Assembly (NCBI GenBank): GCA_018268675.1
Contig: JAFDWB010000062.1
Location: forward strand, 1 to 49,917
Source: Actinomycetota bacterium
GTDB lineage: Bacteria; Actinomycetota; Thermoleophilia; Solirubrobacterales; 70-9
Reading direction: 5' to 3'
DNA length: 49,917 bases
The translations under genes were made by a program, and so were the position numbers. Positions 1-7,841 of this stretch are shown in pieces (positions within the stretch are counted from its first letter, which is position 1; each line of letters begins with the position of its first letter). Under the pieces are notes generated by a model that was given only the letters and a program-made list of their open reading frames with translations, searched no databases and was not told the origin of the DNA.

Positions 1-125
1 GCGCCACCGAGGAGGGCTCCCGCGCCACCGCCCCGATGGTGGTCGCGATCTGCGAGGCCGAAGAGCTCCCCGGCCATGCCCGCAGCGCCCAGGAACGGCT
101 CGACCGGCTGACGCTGGCGTCGTGA
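1..125 (+). CDS. Histidinol dehydrogenase family protein, C-terminal end (partial)
   Basis: Only the last 40 codons are present, read in the third frame and ending with TGA at 123-125. The peptide contains EEGSRATAPMVVAICEAEEL followed by PGHARSAQERL. This matches the usual C-terminus of the HisD family, where a small helix ends in a His-Ala-x-x-x-x-x-x-Arg-Leu tail. HisD oxidises histidinol to histidine, but family members such as sulfopropanediol 3-dehydrogenase (HpsN) act on other polyols. The stop lies 10 bases before the next gene, an iron alcohol dehydrogenase, and no other his gene is in view. I therefore infer a catabolic HisD homologue rather than the histidine-biosynthesis enzyme. 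The 5' end lies outside the window. Confidence 0.6.
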   Translation, partial: ATEEGSRATAPMVVAICEAEELPGHARSAQERLDRLTLAS

Positions 126-135
126 CGGAGGCAGG

Positions 136-1305
136 ATGGCGGTGAGCGAGTTCACGATGCAGGTGCCCGCGCAGGCGCTCTTCGGCGCCGGCGTCCGCAG
201 CCAGGTCGGCGAGCAGATCCGCCGCCTCGGCGGCACCCGGGCCCTGCTGGTCACCGACCGGTTCATGCTCTCCTCGGGGCCGGCGGAGGAGATCAAGGGT
301 CTGATCGAGGCGGCGGGCGTCGCGTGCGCGGTGTTCGCCGACGTGCAGCCCGACCCGACCGACGTCAACGTCGCCACCGGGCTCGAGGCCCTGCGGGCGG
401 CGGCTGCCGACGTGGTGGTGGCGTTCGGCGGCGGCAGCGTCCTCGACGCGGCGAAGATGATGACGATCCTCGCCGCCAACGAGGGGCCGCTGCGCGAGTT
501 CCGCGGGTACCACCGGATCCCCGCCGCGGGCATCCCGCTGATCGCGGTCCCGACCACCGCGGGCACCGGCAGCGAGGCGACCCGGGTCGCGGTGATCACC
601 GACACCGAGCGCGACGAGAAGCTGATGATCCTCGACGGGCACCTGGTCCCGGCGGTGGCGATCGTCGACTTCGAGCTGAGCGCGACGATGCCGCCGAGCC
701 TCACCGCCTTCGTCGGGGTCGACACGCTGACGCACGGGATCGAGGCCTACGTCTCGGCGCTCGCCAACCCGCTCACCGACGCGCTCGCGCTCGCCTGTGT
801 GCGGCTGGTCGGCGAATTCCTCGAGCGCGCCTGGCGCGACCCGGGCGACATGGAGGCGCGGGCCGGGATGGCGATGGCAGCCTACGCCGGCGGCGCCGCC
901 TTCGCCAACGCCAGCGTCGGGCTCGTGCACGGCATGAGCCGGCCGATCGGCGCCGTCTTCCATGTGCCCCACGGCCTCTCCAACGCGGTGCTGCTGCCGA
1001 CCGTCACCCGCTTCTCCCTGCCCGGCGCGAGCGGCCGCTACGCGCAGCTCGCGCGGCTGCTCGGTTTCGCCGCGGAGGGCGAGGACGACGCGACCGCGGC
1101 GGCGCGGATGGTGGCGGGGCTCGAGGATCTGAACCGGCGCCTCGAGGTGCCGCGGCTCGGCGCGCTCGAGCAGCTCGAGGAGGGCGCCTTCGAGGCCAGC
1201 GTGGCGAAGATGGCGGCCGACGCCCTCGCCTCGGGCAGCCCCGACCGCAACCCGGTCGTCCCGACCGCGGAGGAGATCGTCGTCCTATACAAGGAGGCCT
1301 GGTAA
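136..1305 (+). CDS. Iron-containing alcohol dehydrogenase
   Basis: NAD(P)-dependent group III alcohol dehydrogenase of 389 residues, the usual family length. Seen in the sequence: the nucleotide-binding GGGSVLDAAK motif at 98-107, the PTTAGTGSEAT signature at 139-149, and probable metal ligands D196, H200, H265 and H279. These line up with the four iron ligands of lactaldehyde reductase FucO. The ATG follows a GGAGG (127-131 region) at good spacing. It lies 10 bases after the HisD-family stop and 4 bases before the isomerase gene, so the three form one operon. With an epimerase and a polyol dehydrogenase as partners, its substrate is probably a short hydroxyaldehyde or polyol. The exact substrate cannot be read from the sequence. 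Confidence 0.9.
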   Translation: MAVSEFTMQVPAQALFGAGVRSQVGEQIRRLGGTRALLVTDRFMLSSGPAEEIKGLIEAAGVACAVFADVQPDPTDVNVATGLEALRAAAADVVVAFGGGSVLDAAKMMTILAANEGPLREFRGYHRIPAAGIPLIAVPTTAGTGSEATRVAVITDTERDEKLMILDGHLVPAVAIVDFELSATMPPSLTAFVGVDTLTHGIEAYVSALANPLTDALALACVRLVGEFLERAWRDPGDMEARAGMAMAAYAGGAAFANASVGLVHGMSRPIGAVFHVPHGLSNAVLLPTVTRFSLPGASGRYAQLARLLGFAAEGEDDATAAARMVAGLEDLNRRLEVPRLGALEQLEEGAFEASVAKMAADALASGSPDRNPVVPTAEEIVVLYKEAW

Positions 1306-1309
1306 AGCG

Positions 1310-2149
1310 ATGGGCAACGTCTACGTCGGCATCAACCTCGAGTTCACCCGCCCCGAAGGGCGCTCCTTCGAGTGGGCGACCGCGAAGGCGGCCGAGATGG
1401 GGTTCGCCTACGTCGAGCCGATGGTGCACTGGGGGCGGGAGCTGCTCAGCGCGGCGGGGTACTTCCACAGCGTGTCGATGCTGGACGACCCGCTCCACAT
1501 GCGTGAGAACGTCGAGGGCCACGGCCTGCGGATGTCGGCGATGTCGGCCCACAGCCCGCTCTGCAAGCCCGACGTGTCGACCGATTATCTGAAGCAGGCG
1601 GTGCGCTTCTGCGCCGAGGCCGGGTGCCCGATCGTGATCACCGACGACGGTCCCGCGCGGCCGGCGTGGGGCGGTCCCGACGAGCACCACGTGCTGATGC
1701 GGTACGCGCTCGAGGAGGCGGTCGCCGCGGCCGCGGCGCGGGGGATGGTGCTCGCCCTCGAGACCCACGCCGAGTACACCGCGACCCCGGCCGCGTTCGC
1801 GCGCACCGCGGGCCTCGTCGACAGCCCGGCGCTGGGGATGAACCTCGACACCGGCAACAGCTTCCTCAGCGGCAACGACCCCCATGTCTGGCTCGAAGAG
1901 GCGATCGACGACGTCGTCCACGTCCACGCCAAGGACATCTCCAAGGAGGACGCCGAGCGCTACCGCGGCAAGGTGCGCGGCATGCTCGGCTGCGCCTGCG
2001 GCGACGGCGTGATCGACTGGGCCCGCATCGTCGAGACCTGCCGCCGCGCCCCCCGCGACCTCGTCCTCTCGGTCGAGTGCGGCAACGCCGCCGACGCCGA
2101 ACGCAGCCTCGACCACCTGGTCTCGGTCGGCGCCCAAGCTCGTCCCTGA
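1310..2149 (+). CDS. Sugar phosphate isomerase/epimerase (TIM barrel, AP-endonuclease-2 family)
   Basis: A 279-residue xylose-isomerase-like TIM barrel. Probable divalent-metal ligands are E151 (in LALETHAEY), D180 (in GMNLDTGN), H206 (in VVHVHAKD) and E256 (in LSVECGN), the pattern of D-tagatose 3-epimerase and hydroxypyruvate isomerase relatives. The GDGVID segment near 231-236 is also typical of this family. The ATG is preceded by AAGGAGG at about 1291-1297, inside the end of the upstream gene, and the gap to that gene is 4 bases. Together with the alcohol dehydrogenase and the HisD homologue it suggests interconversion and oxidation of a small sugar, polyol or sulfonated polyol. Substrate assignment is inference only. 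Confidence 0.85.
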   Translation: MGNVYVGINLEFTRPEGRSFEWATAKAAEMGFAYVEPMVHWGRELLSAAGYFHSVSMLDDPLHMRENVEGHGLRMSAMSAHSPLCKPDVSTDYLKQAVRFCAEAGCPIVITDDGPARPAWGGPDEHHVLMRYALEEAVAAAAARGMVLALETHAEYTATPAAFARTAGLVDSPALGMNLDTGNSFLSGNDPHVWLEEAIDDVVHVHAKDISKEDAERYRGKVRGMLGCACGDGVIDWARIVETCRRAPRDLVLSVECGNAADAERSLDHLVSVGAQARP

Positions 2150-2234
2150 GCCCGGCCGGCCGGCGCCCGAAGCCGGCTTGAGGCCCGTCGGCGCCGGCAT
2201 CGGTGAGCCCCGGCCTCCCGAGGATCCCCGGTGA

Positions 2235-2273
2235 GTTCGCAGTTACCCACACATAGCGTGGATAAGTGCGAAC
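2235..2273. repeat. Dispersed hairpin family 1, copy A
   Basis: Inverted repeat with 16-base arms (14 match) that begins GTTCGCAGTTA and ends AAGTGCGAAC, with a 7-base loop. It lies between the convergent isomerase and tatA genes, so it may also help end transcription. No T-run follows it. The outer arm sequence is shared with copies at 9861, 12632, 26351 and 45351. Confidence 0.75.
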
Positions 2274-2334
2274 GCACCGGCTGGTGGACTTGCTGACTGG
2301 TGTCCGCGAACGCTCCCGCAGACGGCCCGGGGCG

Positions 2335-2529
2335 TCAGCCGACTTTGGACTCGACCTTTGCCGGCTCGGCCTCGACCTCGTCCTTCTTCTCGCCGGTCAC
2401 GCCTTCCTTGAACTCGCGCATGCCGCGGCCGAGGCCGCTGCCGAGCTCGGGGAGGCGTCGGGGGCCGAAGACCAGAAGGGCGACGACGAGGACGATGATG
2501 ATCTCGAGGGGTCCGATATTTCCTAGCAT
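2335..2529 (-). CDS. tatA: Sec-independent protein translocase TatA
   Basis: A 64-residue protein with one N-terminal membrane helix (about residues 5-21, LEIIIVLVVALLVF). The hinge FGPRRLPELG and the amphipathic helix GSGLGRGMREFKEG follow, then a short charged tail rich in Glu and Lys. This is the canonical TatA layout: oligomers form the channel that exports folded twin-arginine proteins. The protein is at the short end of the family, which is common in Actinobacteria. It stands alone here without tatB or tatC, and is divergent from the aspartase gene and convergent with the operon on its left. Confidence 0.92.
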   Translation of the reverse strand: MLGNIGPLEIIIVLVVALLVFGPRRLPELGSGLGRGMREFKEGVTGEKKDEVEAEPAKVESKVG

Positions 2530-2606
2530 CGGCCGACCGTAGTCGCGGCGGGGCGGGAGGGAAACCCACAGAATGAGCAGAGTGGGGCCGGGGATGTCTC
2601 ACCGTG

Positions 2607-2628
2607 GCCTGCCTCACTCTGTGCAGGC
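2607..2628. promoter_or_regulatory. Inverted repeat in the tatA-aspA divergent region
   Basis: GCCTGC and GCAGGC are separated by 10 bases, in the 157-base gap between divergent tatA and the aspartase gene. The position suits an operator, but the arms are only six bases and such repeats arise by chance in GC-rich DNA. Confidence 0.25.
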
Positions 2629-2686
2629 GCACCCTGAATCCTTCGCACGTCGTGCCTGGTGAGGCGCGCGCGCCTGGAGGAGCATC

Positions 2687-4051
2687 TTGGCCGTGAGCAT
2701 CGCGGTCAGGGCCGAGCACGACATGCTCGGGACACATGACGTCCCGGCCGGCGCCCTCTACGGAGTCCATACCGCGCGCGCCCTGGAGAACTTCCCCTAC
2801 GGGTCGCCGGTCCTCGGCGACGTGCCGGAGTTCTGCCGCGCCCTGGTGATGGTGAAGCGGGCGGCGGCGCGGGCCAACCTCGAGTGCGGCGTCCTCGACC
2901 GCGGGCGCGGCGGCGCAATCGTCTCCGCCTGCGACGAGCTGCTCGCCGACCCCGAGTTGCTGCGCGCCAACCTGGTCCTGCCGGTGCTCCAGGGCGGCGC
3001 CGGTACCTCGACCAACATGAACGTCAACGAGGTTGTCGCCAACCGCGCCCTGCAGCTGCTCGGCCACGAGCCGGGCGACTACGAGCACCTCCACCCGAAC
3101 GACCACGTCAATCGCTCGCAGTCGACCAACGACGTCTACCCGACCGCTCTCCGAGTCGCCCTCATCCTCCGCAACCGGGTGCTCGAGGAGGCGTTTCGCG
3201 ACCTCGCCGCGGCGCTCGGCGGGCTCGCCGAAGCCCACCCCGACACGGTCAAGCTGGGCCGCACGCAGCTGCGCGACGCGGTGCCGATGCTGATCGCCGA
3301 CGAGATCGGGGCCTGGGCCGACGGCTGCCGCCAGACGATCGTCGAGCTGAGCGTCACCGCCGACCGCCGGCTGGTCGAGGTGCACCTGGGCGGCACGGCG
3401 ATCGGCACCGGGCTGGGCGCCCCCGCCGGCTACGCCGACCTCGCGCTGCGCTTCCTCGCCGAAGAATGCGCGATCGCCCTGCGCCCGGCGGCGCGCCCGA
3501 TCTCCGCCACCACCGACCCCACCGCCCTCCTCGCCTACAGTGCCGCGCTGCGCTCCGGCGCCGTCCGCGTGGCGAAGCTCGCCAACGACCTGCGGCTGCT
3601 CTCCTCCGGACCGCGCACCGGGCTCGGGGAGCTGCGGCTGCCGCCCGTGCAGGCGGGCTCCTCGATGATGCCGGGCAAGGTCAACCCGGTCATCCCCGAG
3701 TTCGTCAACCAGCTCTGCTTCCGCGTCCACGGCCTCGATCTCGCGACCACGCTCGCCCTCGACGCCGCCCAGCTCCAGCTGAGCGCGATGGCCCCCGCCG
3801 CCGCGGCCTCCCTGTTCGAGGCCCAGGACTGCCTGCGCGTGGCCTGCGAGGCCCTGGCCGAGCGCTGCGTCGCGGGGATCGCGGTCGACGAGGCGAGGCT
3901 CGGCGCCTACGCCGCGGCCGGCCTCGGCGAGCTGACCGAGGCGGCCTCGACGCTCGGCTACGAGGAGAGCTCGCGGCTCGCCCGCGAGGCCGAGCGCGCG
4001 GGCCTGCCACCGGCGGTCGAGGTCGCATCCGACCGCGGCGGCGACGCCTGA
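2687..4051 (+). CDS. aspA: Aspartate ammonia-lyase (aspartase)
   Basis: Member of the fumarase/aspartase superfamily, 454 residues. It interconverts L-aspartate with fumarate and ammonia. Seen: the substrate-binding GGAGTSTNMNVNEV segment near residues 102-115, LHPNDHVNRSQSTND near 136-150, KLGRTQLRDAVPM as in aspartases, and the superfamily signature GSSMMPGKVNP in the flexible catalytic loop. Fumarase C would give a similar pattern, but the TQLRDAVPM block favours aspartase. GGAGGAG lies at 2676-2682, so the start is either TTG 2687 or GTG 2693, and the spacing does not decide between them. The protein is cytoplasmic. The acyl-CoA hydrolase gene follows 13 bases downstream. Confidence 0.82.
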   Translation: MAVSIAVRAEHDMLGTHDVPAGALYGVHTARALENFPYGSPVLGDVPEFCRALVMVKRAAARANLECGVLDRGRGGAIVSACDELLADPELLRANLVLPVLQGGAGTSTNMNVNEVVANRALQLLGHEPGDYEHLHPNDHVNRSQSTNDVYPTALRVALILRNRVLEEAFRDLAAALGGLAEAHPDTVKLGRTQLRDAVPMLIADEIGAWADGCRQTIVELSVTADRRLVEVHLGGTAIGTGLGAPAGYADLALRFLAEECAIALRPAARPISATTDPTALLAYSAALRSGAVRVAKLANDLRLLSSGPRTGLGELRLPPVQAGSSMMPGKVNPVIPEFVNQLCFRVHGLDLATTLALDAAQLQLSAMAPAAAASLFEAQDCLRVACEALAERCVAGIAVDEARLGAYAAAGLGELTEAASTLGYEESSRLAREAERAGLPPAVEVASDRGGDA

Positions 4052-4064
4052 CCCGGCGCCCACC

Positions 4065-5150
4065 TTGATCCTCGCCAAACACGTGAAGGCGCGCGTCGAG
4101 GGGCACCTCGGGCGCGTCACGCTGGATCGGCCCGAGGCGATCAACGCGCTGACCCAGGCGATGATCGAGGAGATCGACTTTGCTCTCGACCGCTTCGAGG
4201 CCGACCCCGAGGTCGCCGCCGTGGTCCTCGACGGCACCGGCGAGCGGGGCTTCTGCGCGGGCGGCGACGTGGTGGCGCTGCGCGCCTCGGCGCTCGAGGG
4301 CGGCGCCGCGGCCCGCCGCTTCTGGCGCGACGAGTACCGCCTGAACGCGCGGATCGCGAGCTACCCGAAGCCCCTCGTCGCGATCATGCACGGCATCGTG
4401 ATGGGCGGCGGGGTCGGCCTCGCCGGGCACGCCGGCTGCCGGATCGCGACCGCGGACCTGACCTGGGCGATGCCCGAGGTCTCGATCGGCTTCGCCCCCG
4501 ACGTCGGCGCCACCTACCTGCTCTCGCGCCTGCCCGGGGAGCTGGGCGCCTGGCTGGCGCTGACCGCGCGCCGGGTCGACGCGGCGGGAGCGGTGGAGCT
4601 CGGCCTGGCCGATGCCGCCCTCGACCGGGAGGGCGTCGAGCGATTCCTGCGCGACCTCGCGAGCGGCGATCCGGCGAGCGTCATCGGCGCGCTCGCGCCC
4701 GCGGACCGGACCGTCGCCGGCCCGCCGGGCGCGCTCCGCGAGTGGGTCGACACTCGCTTCGCCGGCGACGACGTCGAGGCGATCGAGGCGGCGCTCGCCG
4801 GCGACGGCGCCGCTCCGGCCCGCGCGACGCGCGACGCGATGCGGCGCGGCTCGCCGACCTCGCTCAAGGTCACCCTCGCGACGCTCCGCGCGGCGCGGCA
4901 CCTGCCCTCCCTGGACGCCTGCCTCGAGCAGGAGTACCGGACCTCGTGCTCGTTCCTTGCCGTCGAGGACTTCCGCGAGGGCATCCGCGCGGTGCTCGTC
5001 GACAAGGACGGCGCGCCACGCTGGGACCCGCCCGCGCTCGAGCGGGTCGACGCCGCGACGGTGGATCGTATCCTCGCCGGGCCGGGCGACCTGGAGCCGC
5101 TCTGGGACGGCGATCGACACGAGAGGAGCCGAGCGTGGACGTCTGTCTGA
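4065..5150 (+). CDS. 3-hydroxyisobutyryl-CoA hydrolase / enoyl-CoA hydratase family
   Basis: A 361-residue crotonase-fold protein, longer than simple enoyl-CoA hydratases and of the length of 3-hydroxyisobutyryl-CoA hydrolases, which act in valine breakdown. Seen: FCAGGD at 63-68, the oxyanion-hole HGIVMGGGVGL at 109-119, and MPEVSIGFAPDVG at 136-148. That last block is characteristic of the hydrolase subfamily, with E138 and D146 as likely catalytic residues. The TTG start at 4065 has no clear Shine-Dalgarno sequence and may be coupled to the aspartase stop. GTG 4083 is an alternative. The last 16 bases overlap the next gene, so the two are co-transcribed. Confidence 0.85.
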   Translation: MILAKHVKARVEGHLGRVTLDRPEAINALTQAMIEEIDFALDRFEADPEVAAVVLDGTGERGFCAGGDVVALRASALEGGAAARRFWRDEYRLNARIASYPKPLVAIMHGIVMGGGVGLAGHAGCRIATADLTWAMPEVSIGFAPDVGATYLLSRLPGELGAWLALTARRVDAAGAVELGLADAALDREGVERFLRDLASGDPASVIGALAPADRTVAGPPGALREWVDTRFAGDDVEAIEAALAGDGAAPARATRDAMRRGSPTSLKVTLATLRAARHLPSLDACLEQEYRTSCSFLAVEDFREGIRAVLVDKDGAPRWDPPALERVDAATVDRILAGPGDLEPLWDGDRHERSRAWTSV

Positions 5151-6112
5151 TGATCGAGGGGCAGGAGGACGTGACCTGGGAGGACTGGACCGCCCTCGCC
5201 CGCGCCTGCGAGCGCGCCGGCCTCGGCACGATGTTCCGCTCCGACCACTACCTGACCGTGGTCGAGGGGAGCGGCCGCGGCGCCCTCGACGCCTGGGCGA
5301 CGATCAGCGCCCTGGCGGCGACCACCGAGCGGCTGCGGCTCGGGACGCTGGTCTCGCCGGCGACCTTTCGCCACCCCTCGGTCCTGGCGAAGATGGTGAC
5401 GACCGCGGACCACGTCAGCGGTGGCCGGGTCGAGCTCGGGATCGGCGCGGGCTGGTGGGTCGCCGAGCACGAGGCCTACGGCTTTCCGCTCGACCCGATC
5501 GGCGCGCGCATGGACGCGCTCGAAGAGCAGTGCGAGATCCTCGTCCGCCACTGGGAAGGCGGCCGCTTCTCCTTCGCCGGCGAGCGCTACCGCTCGCTCG
5601 AGGTCGAGCCGCTGCCGCGGCCGGTCCAGGAGCACGGGCCACCGCTCATCCTCGGCGCCGGCGGCAGGCCGCGGAGCATCCGCCTCGCCGCCCGCCTCGC
5701 CGACGAGTACAACGTCCCCGAGCTGACCGCGGCCGAGCTGGCCGCCGTGCGGCAGCGGCTCGACCAGGCCTGTGAGGCGATCGGCCGCGACCCGGCGACC
5801 CTGCCGCTGTCGGTGATGACCGGCTGGGTGGTCGGCGCGGACGAGGCCGACCTCGACCGGCGGCTGGGCCGGCTGGCGGCGTGGGAAGGGGCCGAGAGCG
5901 CCGCCGCCTACCGCGCCGCGCTGCCGCCGGGCTGGATCGTCGGCACCGTCGAGCAGGCCCACGAGCGGGTCGCCGCGCTCGCCGCCGCGGGCGTCGCCCG
6001 GGTGATGGCGCAGCACCTCCTCCACCGCGACCTCGACGCGGTCGAGCTGCTCGGCCGCGAGTTCTCCGGCCCCTTCACCGCGGGCCGACGGCCGCCGCTC
6101 AGCCCGCCATGA
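5135..6112 (+). CDS. Luciferase-like (F420-dependent type) oxidoreductase
   Basis: A 325-residue member of the bacterial luciferase-like superfamily with a TIM barrel that typically binds FMN or F420. Seen: MFRSDHYL near residue 29, RLRLGTLVSPATFRHPSVLAKMV-type segments near 67-90, and GRVELGIGAGWWVAEHEAYG near 97-115, all typical of actinobacterial F420-dependent members. The GTG at 5135 follows GAGAGGAG (5121-5128) at good spacing and starts inside the end of the hydrolase gene, so translation is coupled. Substrate is unknown. The C-terminal 14 bases overlap the convergent SDR gene. Confidence 0.87.
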   Translation: MDVCLMIEGQEDVTWEDWTALARACERAGLGTMFRSDHYLTVVEGSGRGALDAWATISALAATTERLRLGTLVSPATFRHPSVLAKMVTTADHVSGGRVELGIGAGWWVAEHEAYGFPLDPIGARMDALEEQCEILVRHWEGGRFSFAGERYRSLEVEPLPRPVQEHGPPLILGAGGRPRSIRLAARLADEYNVPELTAAELAAVRQRLDQACEAIGRDPATLPLSVMTGWVVGADEADLDRRLGRLAAWEGAESAAAYRAALPPGWIVGTVEQAHERVAALAAAGVARVMAQHLLHRDLDAVELLGREFSGPFTAGRRPPLSPP

Positions 6113-6872
6113 AGCCGCCGTCGATCGACAGCGCCGCGCCGGTCACCCACTTCGCCATCGGCGAGCACAGGTAGAGCACCAGGTGGGAGATCTCGGCGGG
6201 GTCGGCGATCCGCGGGATCGCGTGGTTGTCGCCGAGCCACTTGTCGAAGTCGAAGTAGGGGTTGTCCTTGAAGTGCTCCATCTCGCCCCAGTGCATCGGC
6301 GTGTCGACCGAGGAGGGACAGATCGCGTTGGCGCGGATGTTGTCTTCGCCGTACTGGACCGCGGTCGATTTCGTCAGCCCGACGACGGCGTGCTTGCTCG
6401 CCGTGTAGGCGGAGTAGCCCCAGGCGCCTTTGAGGCCGAGGGTGGAGGCGGTGTTGACGATCGAGCCGCCGCCCGCGCGGCGGAGCGCCGGGATCGCGGC
6501 GCGGGTGCCCCGCATGACGCCGGTCTGGTTGACCGCGATCACCTCGTCCCACTCCTCGTCGGTGACCTCGCCGACCCCCTCCATGCGCACGATCCCGGCG
6601 TTGTTGCAGAGGATGTCGAGGCGGCCGAAGCGCTCCTCGGCCAGCGCCACGGCGCCCGCCCAGTCCTCGTTGCTGCGGACGTCGAGGTGGGTGTAGAGGG
6701 CGCTGCCGCCCGAGTCGGCGATCTCCGCGGCGACCGCCTCGCCTTTCTCGTCGAGGATGTCGCCGCCCACCACCGCGGCGCCGGCGGCGGCGAGGACCCG
6801 CGCGTGGGAGGCGCCCTGGCCCTGCGCCGAGCCCGAGATCAATGCGACTTTCCCCTCCAGCACCCGGTCCAT
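6099..6872 (-). CDS. SDR family oxidoreductase (mycofactocin-type look)
   Basis: A 257-residue classical short-chain dehydrogenase. From the chosen start (MDRVLEGK) the Rossmann motif reads SGSAQGQGASHA at about 13-24. NNAG is followed by the active-site Tyr-Lys in YSAYTASKHAVVG, and the C-terminus is GGFMAG. The GQGASHA form and the mid-protein insert near PYFDFDKWLGDN are reminiscent of mycofactocin-coupled SDRs, which hold their NAD tightly. I infer this and cannot test it here. ATG 6872 is chosen because AAGGAGG sits 6 bases upstream of it. An earlier ATG at 6878 would overlap that site. A possible -10 (GAATACT) lies near 6915. Confidence 0.88.
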   Translation of the reverse strand: MDRVLEGKVALISGSAQGQGASHARVLAAAGAAVVGGDILDEKGEAVAAEIADSGGSALYTHLDVRSNEDWAGAVALAEERFGRLDILCNNAGIVRMEGVGEVTDEEWDEVIAVNQTGVMRGTRAAIPALRRAGGGSIVNTASTLGLKGAWGYSAYTASKHAVVGLTKSTAVQYGEDNIRANAICPSSVDTPMHWGEMEHFKDNPYFDFDKWLGDNHAIPRIADPAEISHLVLYLCSPMAKWVTGAALSIDGGFMAG

Positions 6873-7010
6873 CTCCATCCTCCTTCTGAGCGGCGGTCGA
6901 AGGTGCCCAGTATTCGGGCGCCGCGGCGGGGCCGCAACGGCCAAACCATGTAAAGAGGAGGGGGGAGGCTGCGCGTCCTGAGCAGCGGGCGGCGGTCTCG
7001 GGCCGGGCGG

Positions 7011-7592
7011 TCAGGCCGCGCCCGCGGGCCGCTCGATCCCGGCGAGGATCAGCGCCAGCACCCGGTGGGCGACGGCGGAGCGGGCGCCCGGGTCGGCCAG
7101 GCCCTCCATCGCGCCGCGCGCCATCCCGAGGGCGAGGAAGACGTCGTCGATGGCGAAGTCGCGGCGCAGGGTGCCCGCCGCCTTGGCGTCGCAGAGGGGG
7201 TCCTTGAGGAGCTTGGCGAGCCGGCGGCGACTGGGCTCGAACTGGGAGTCGGTCTCGGCGTCGCGGCGGGCGAGGACGGCGAGGCCGTGGAGGCCGACCA
7301 TGCCGTCGATCAAGCTGCGGAGGAGGACGAAGAAGGCGTCGGGCTGCCCGGCGTGCTCGGCGGCGAGGGCGGCGATGCGGTCGACGTGCTCGGCGAGGAC
7401 CTCGGCGGCGAGGGCGCCGCGGCTGGCGAAGTTGCGGTAGAGGGTCGCCTGGCCGACGCCCGCGCGCCGCGCCACCTGGCACATCGCGACGTCGGCGGAG
7501 TCGGCGAAGAGGGCGCGCGCCGCTGCGAGGATCGCCGCGCGGTTGTCGCGGGCGTCGCGCCGCAGCTGGTCGGGCGGGGCAAGGTCCGTCAT
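7011..7592 (-). CDS. TetR/AcrR family transcriptional regulator
   Basis: A 193-residue repressor. The N-terminal helix-turn-helix spans about residues 15-60 and includes ILAAARALFADSADVAMCQV and AGVGQATLYRNFASRGAL, the classic TetR recognition helix. The remainder is a helical ligand-binding domain. It is divergent from an MFS transporter gene. Two identical half-site palindromes lie in the 249-base gap (7614 and 7736), which suggests it represses itself and the pump. The SDR gene 138 bases downstream on the same strand may belong to its regulon. Confidence 0.92.
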   Translation of the reverse strand: MTDLAPPDQLRRDARDNRAAILAAARALFADSADVAMCQVARRAGVGQATLYRNFASRGALAAEVLAEHVDRIAALAAEHAGQPDAFFVLLRSLIDGMVGLHGLAVLARRDAETDSQFEPSRRRLAKLLKDPLCDAKAAGTLRRDFAIDDVFLALGMARGAMEGLADPGARSAVAHRVLALILAGIERPAGAA

Positions 7593-7613
7593 CGGGCCGG
7601 AACGCTACCAACC

Positions 7614-7627
7614 GGACAGGGGTGTCC
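7614..7627. promoter_or_regulatory. Probable TetR operator, site 1
   Basis: GGACA-N4-TGTCC, preceded by ACC. It lies 22 bases upstream of the TetR start codon and is repeated with identical arms at 7736-7749. Confidence 0.6.
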
Positions 7628-7735
7628 AGGTGACGCGGATCACCCGAATGGCGTGACTACATCACACAGGCGTCACATATCGCGGGGAAAGCGGAGAATG
7701 ACTCCGGTTATGTGATATCCCTTCCGGGTCCCACC

Positions 7736-7749
7736 GGACAGCGATGTCC
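7736..7749. promoter_or_regulatory. Probable TetR operator, site 2
   Basis: Second copy of GGACA-N4-TGTCC, also preceded by ACC, 92 bases upstream of the MFS start. The spacing between site centres is 122 bases, so one site per divergent promoter is plausible. Confidence 0.6.
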
Positions 7750-7841
7750 GCTTTTCCGGTCCCAACCCCAGCCTTCCCGGAGAGCCCACCCGAGATGACC
7801 AGAACCGCCCGTTCCGCCGCCCGGCCGCGTGGAGGCTGCTG

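Noticed and set aside
2255-2266. GTGGATAA in hairpin copy A resembles a DnaA box (TTATCCAC)
   Set aside because: It is one isolated near-match inside a repeat whose other copies vary at these positions. There is no cluster of boxes, AT-rich region or dnaA/dnaN context, so no origin is claimed.
2243-4237. Long minus-strand frames opposite the aspartase and hydrolase genes
   Set aside because: They mirror the third-position GC bias of real plus-strand genes and show only repetitive Arg/Gly/Ala sequence.
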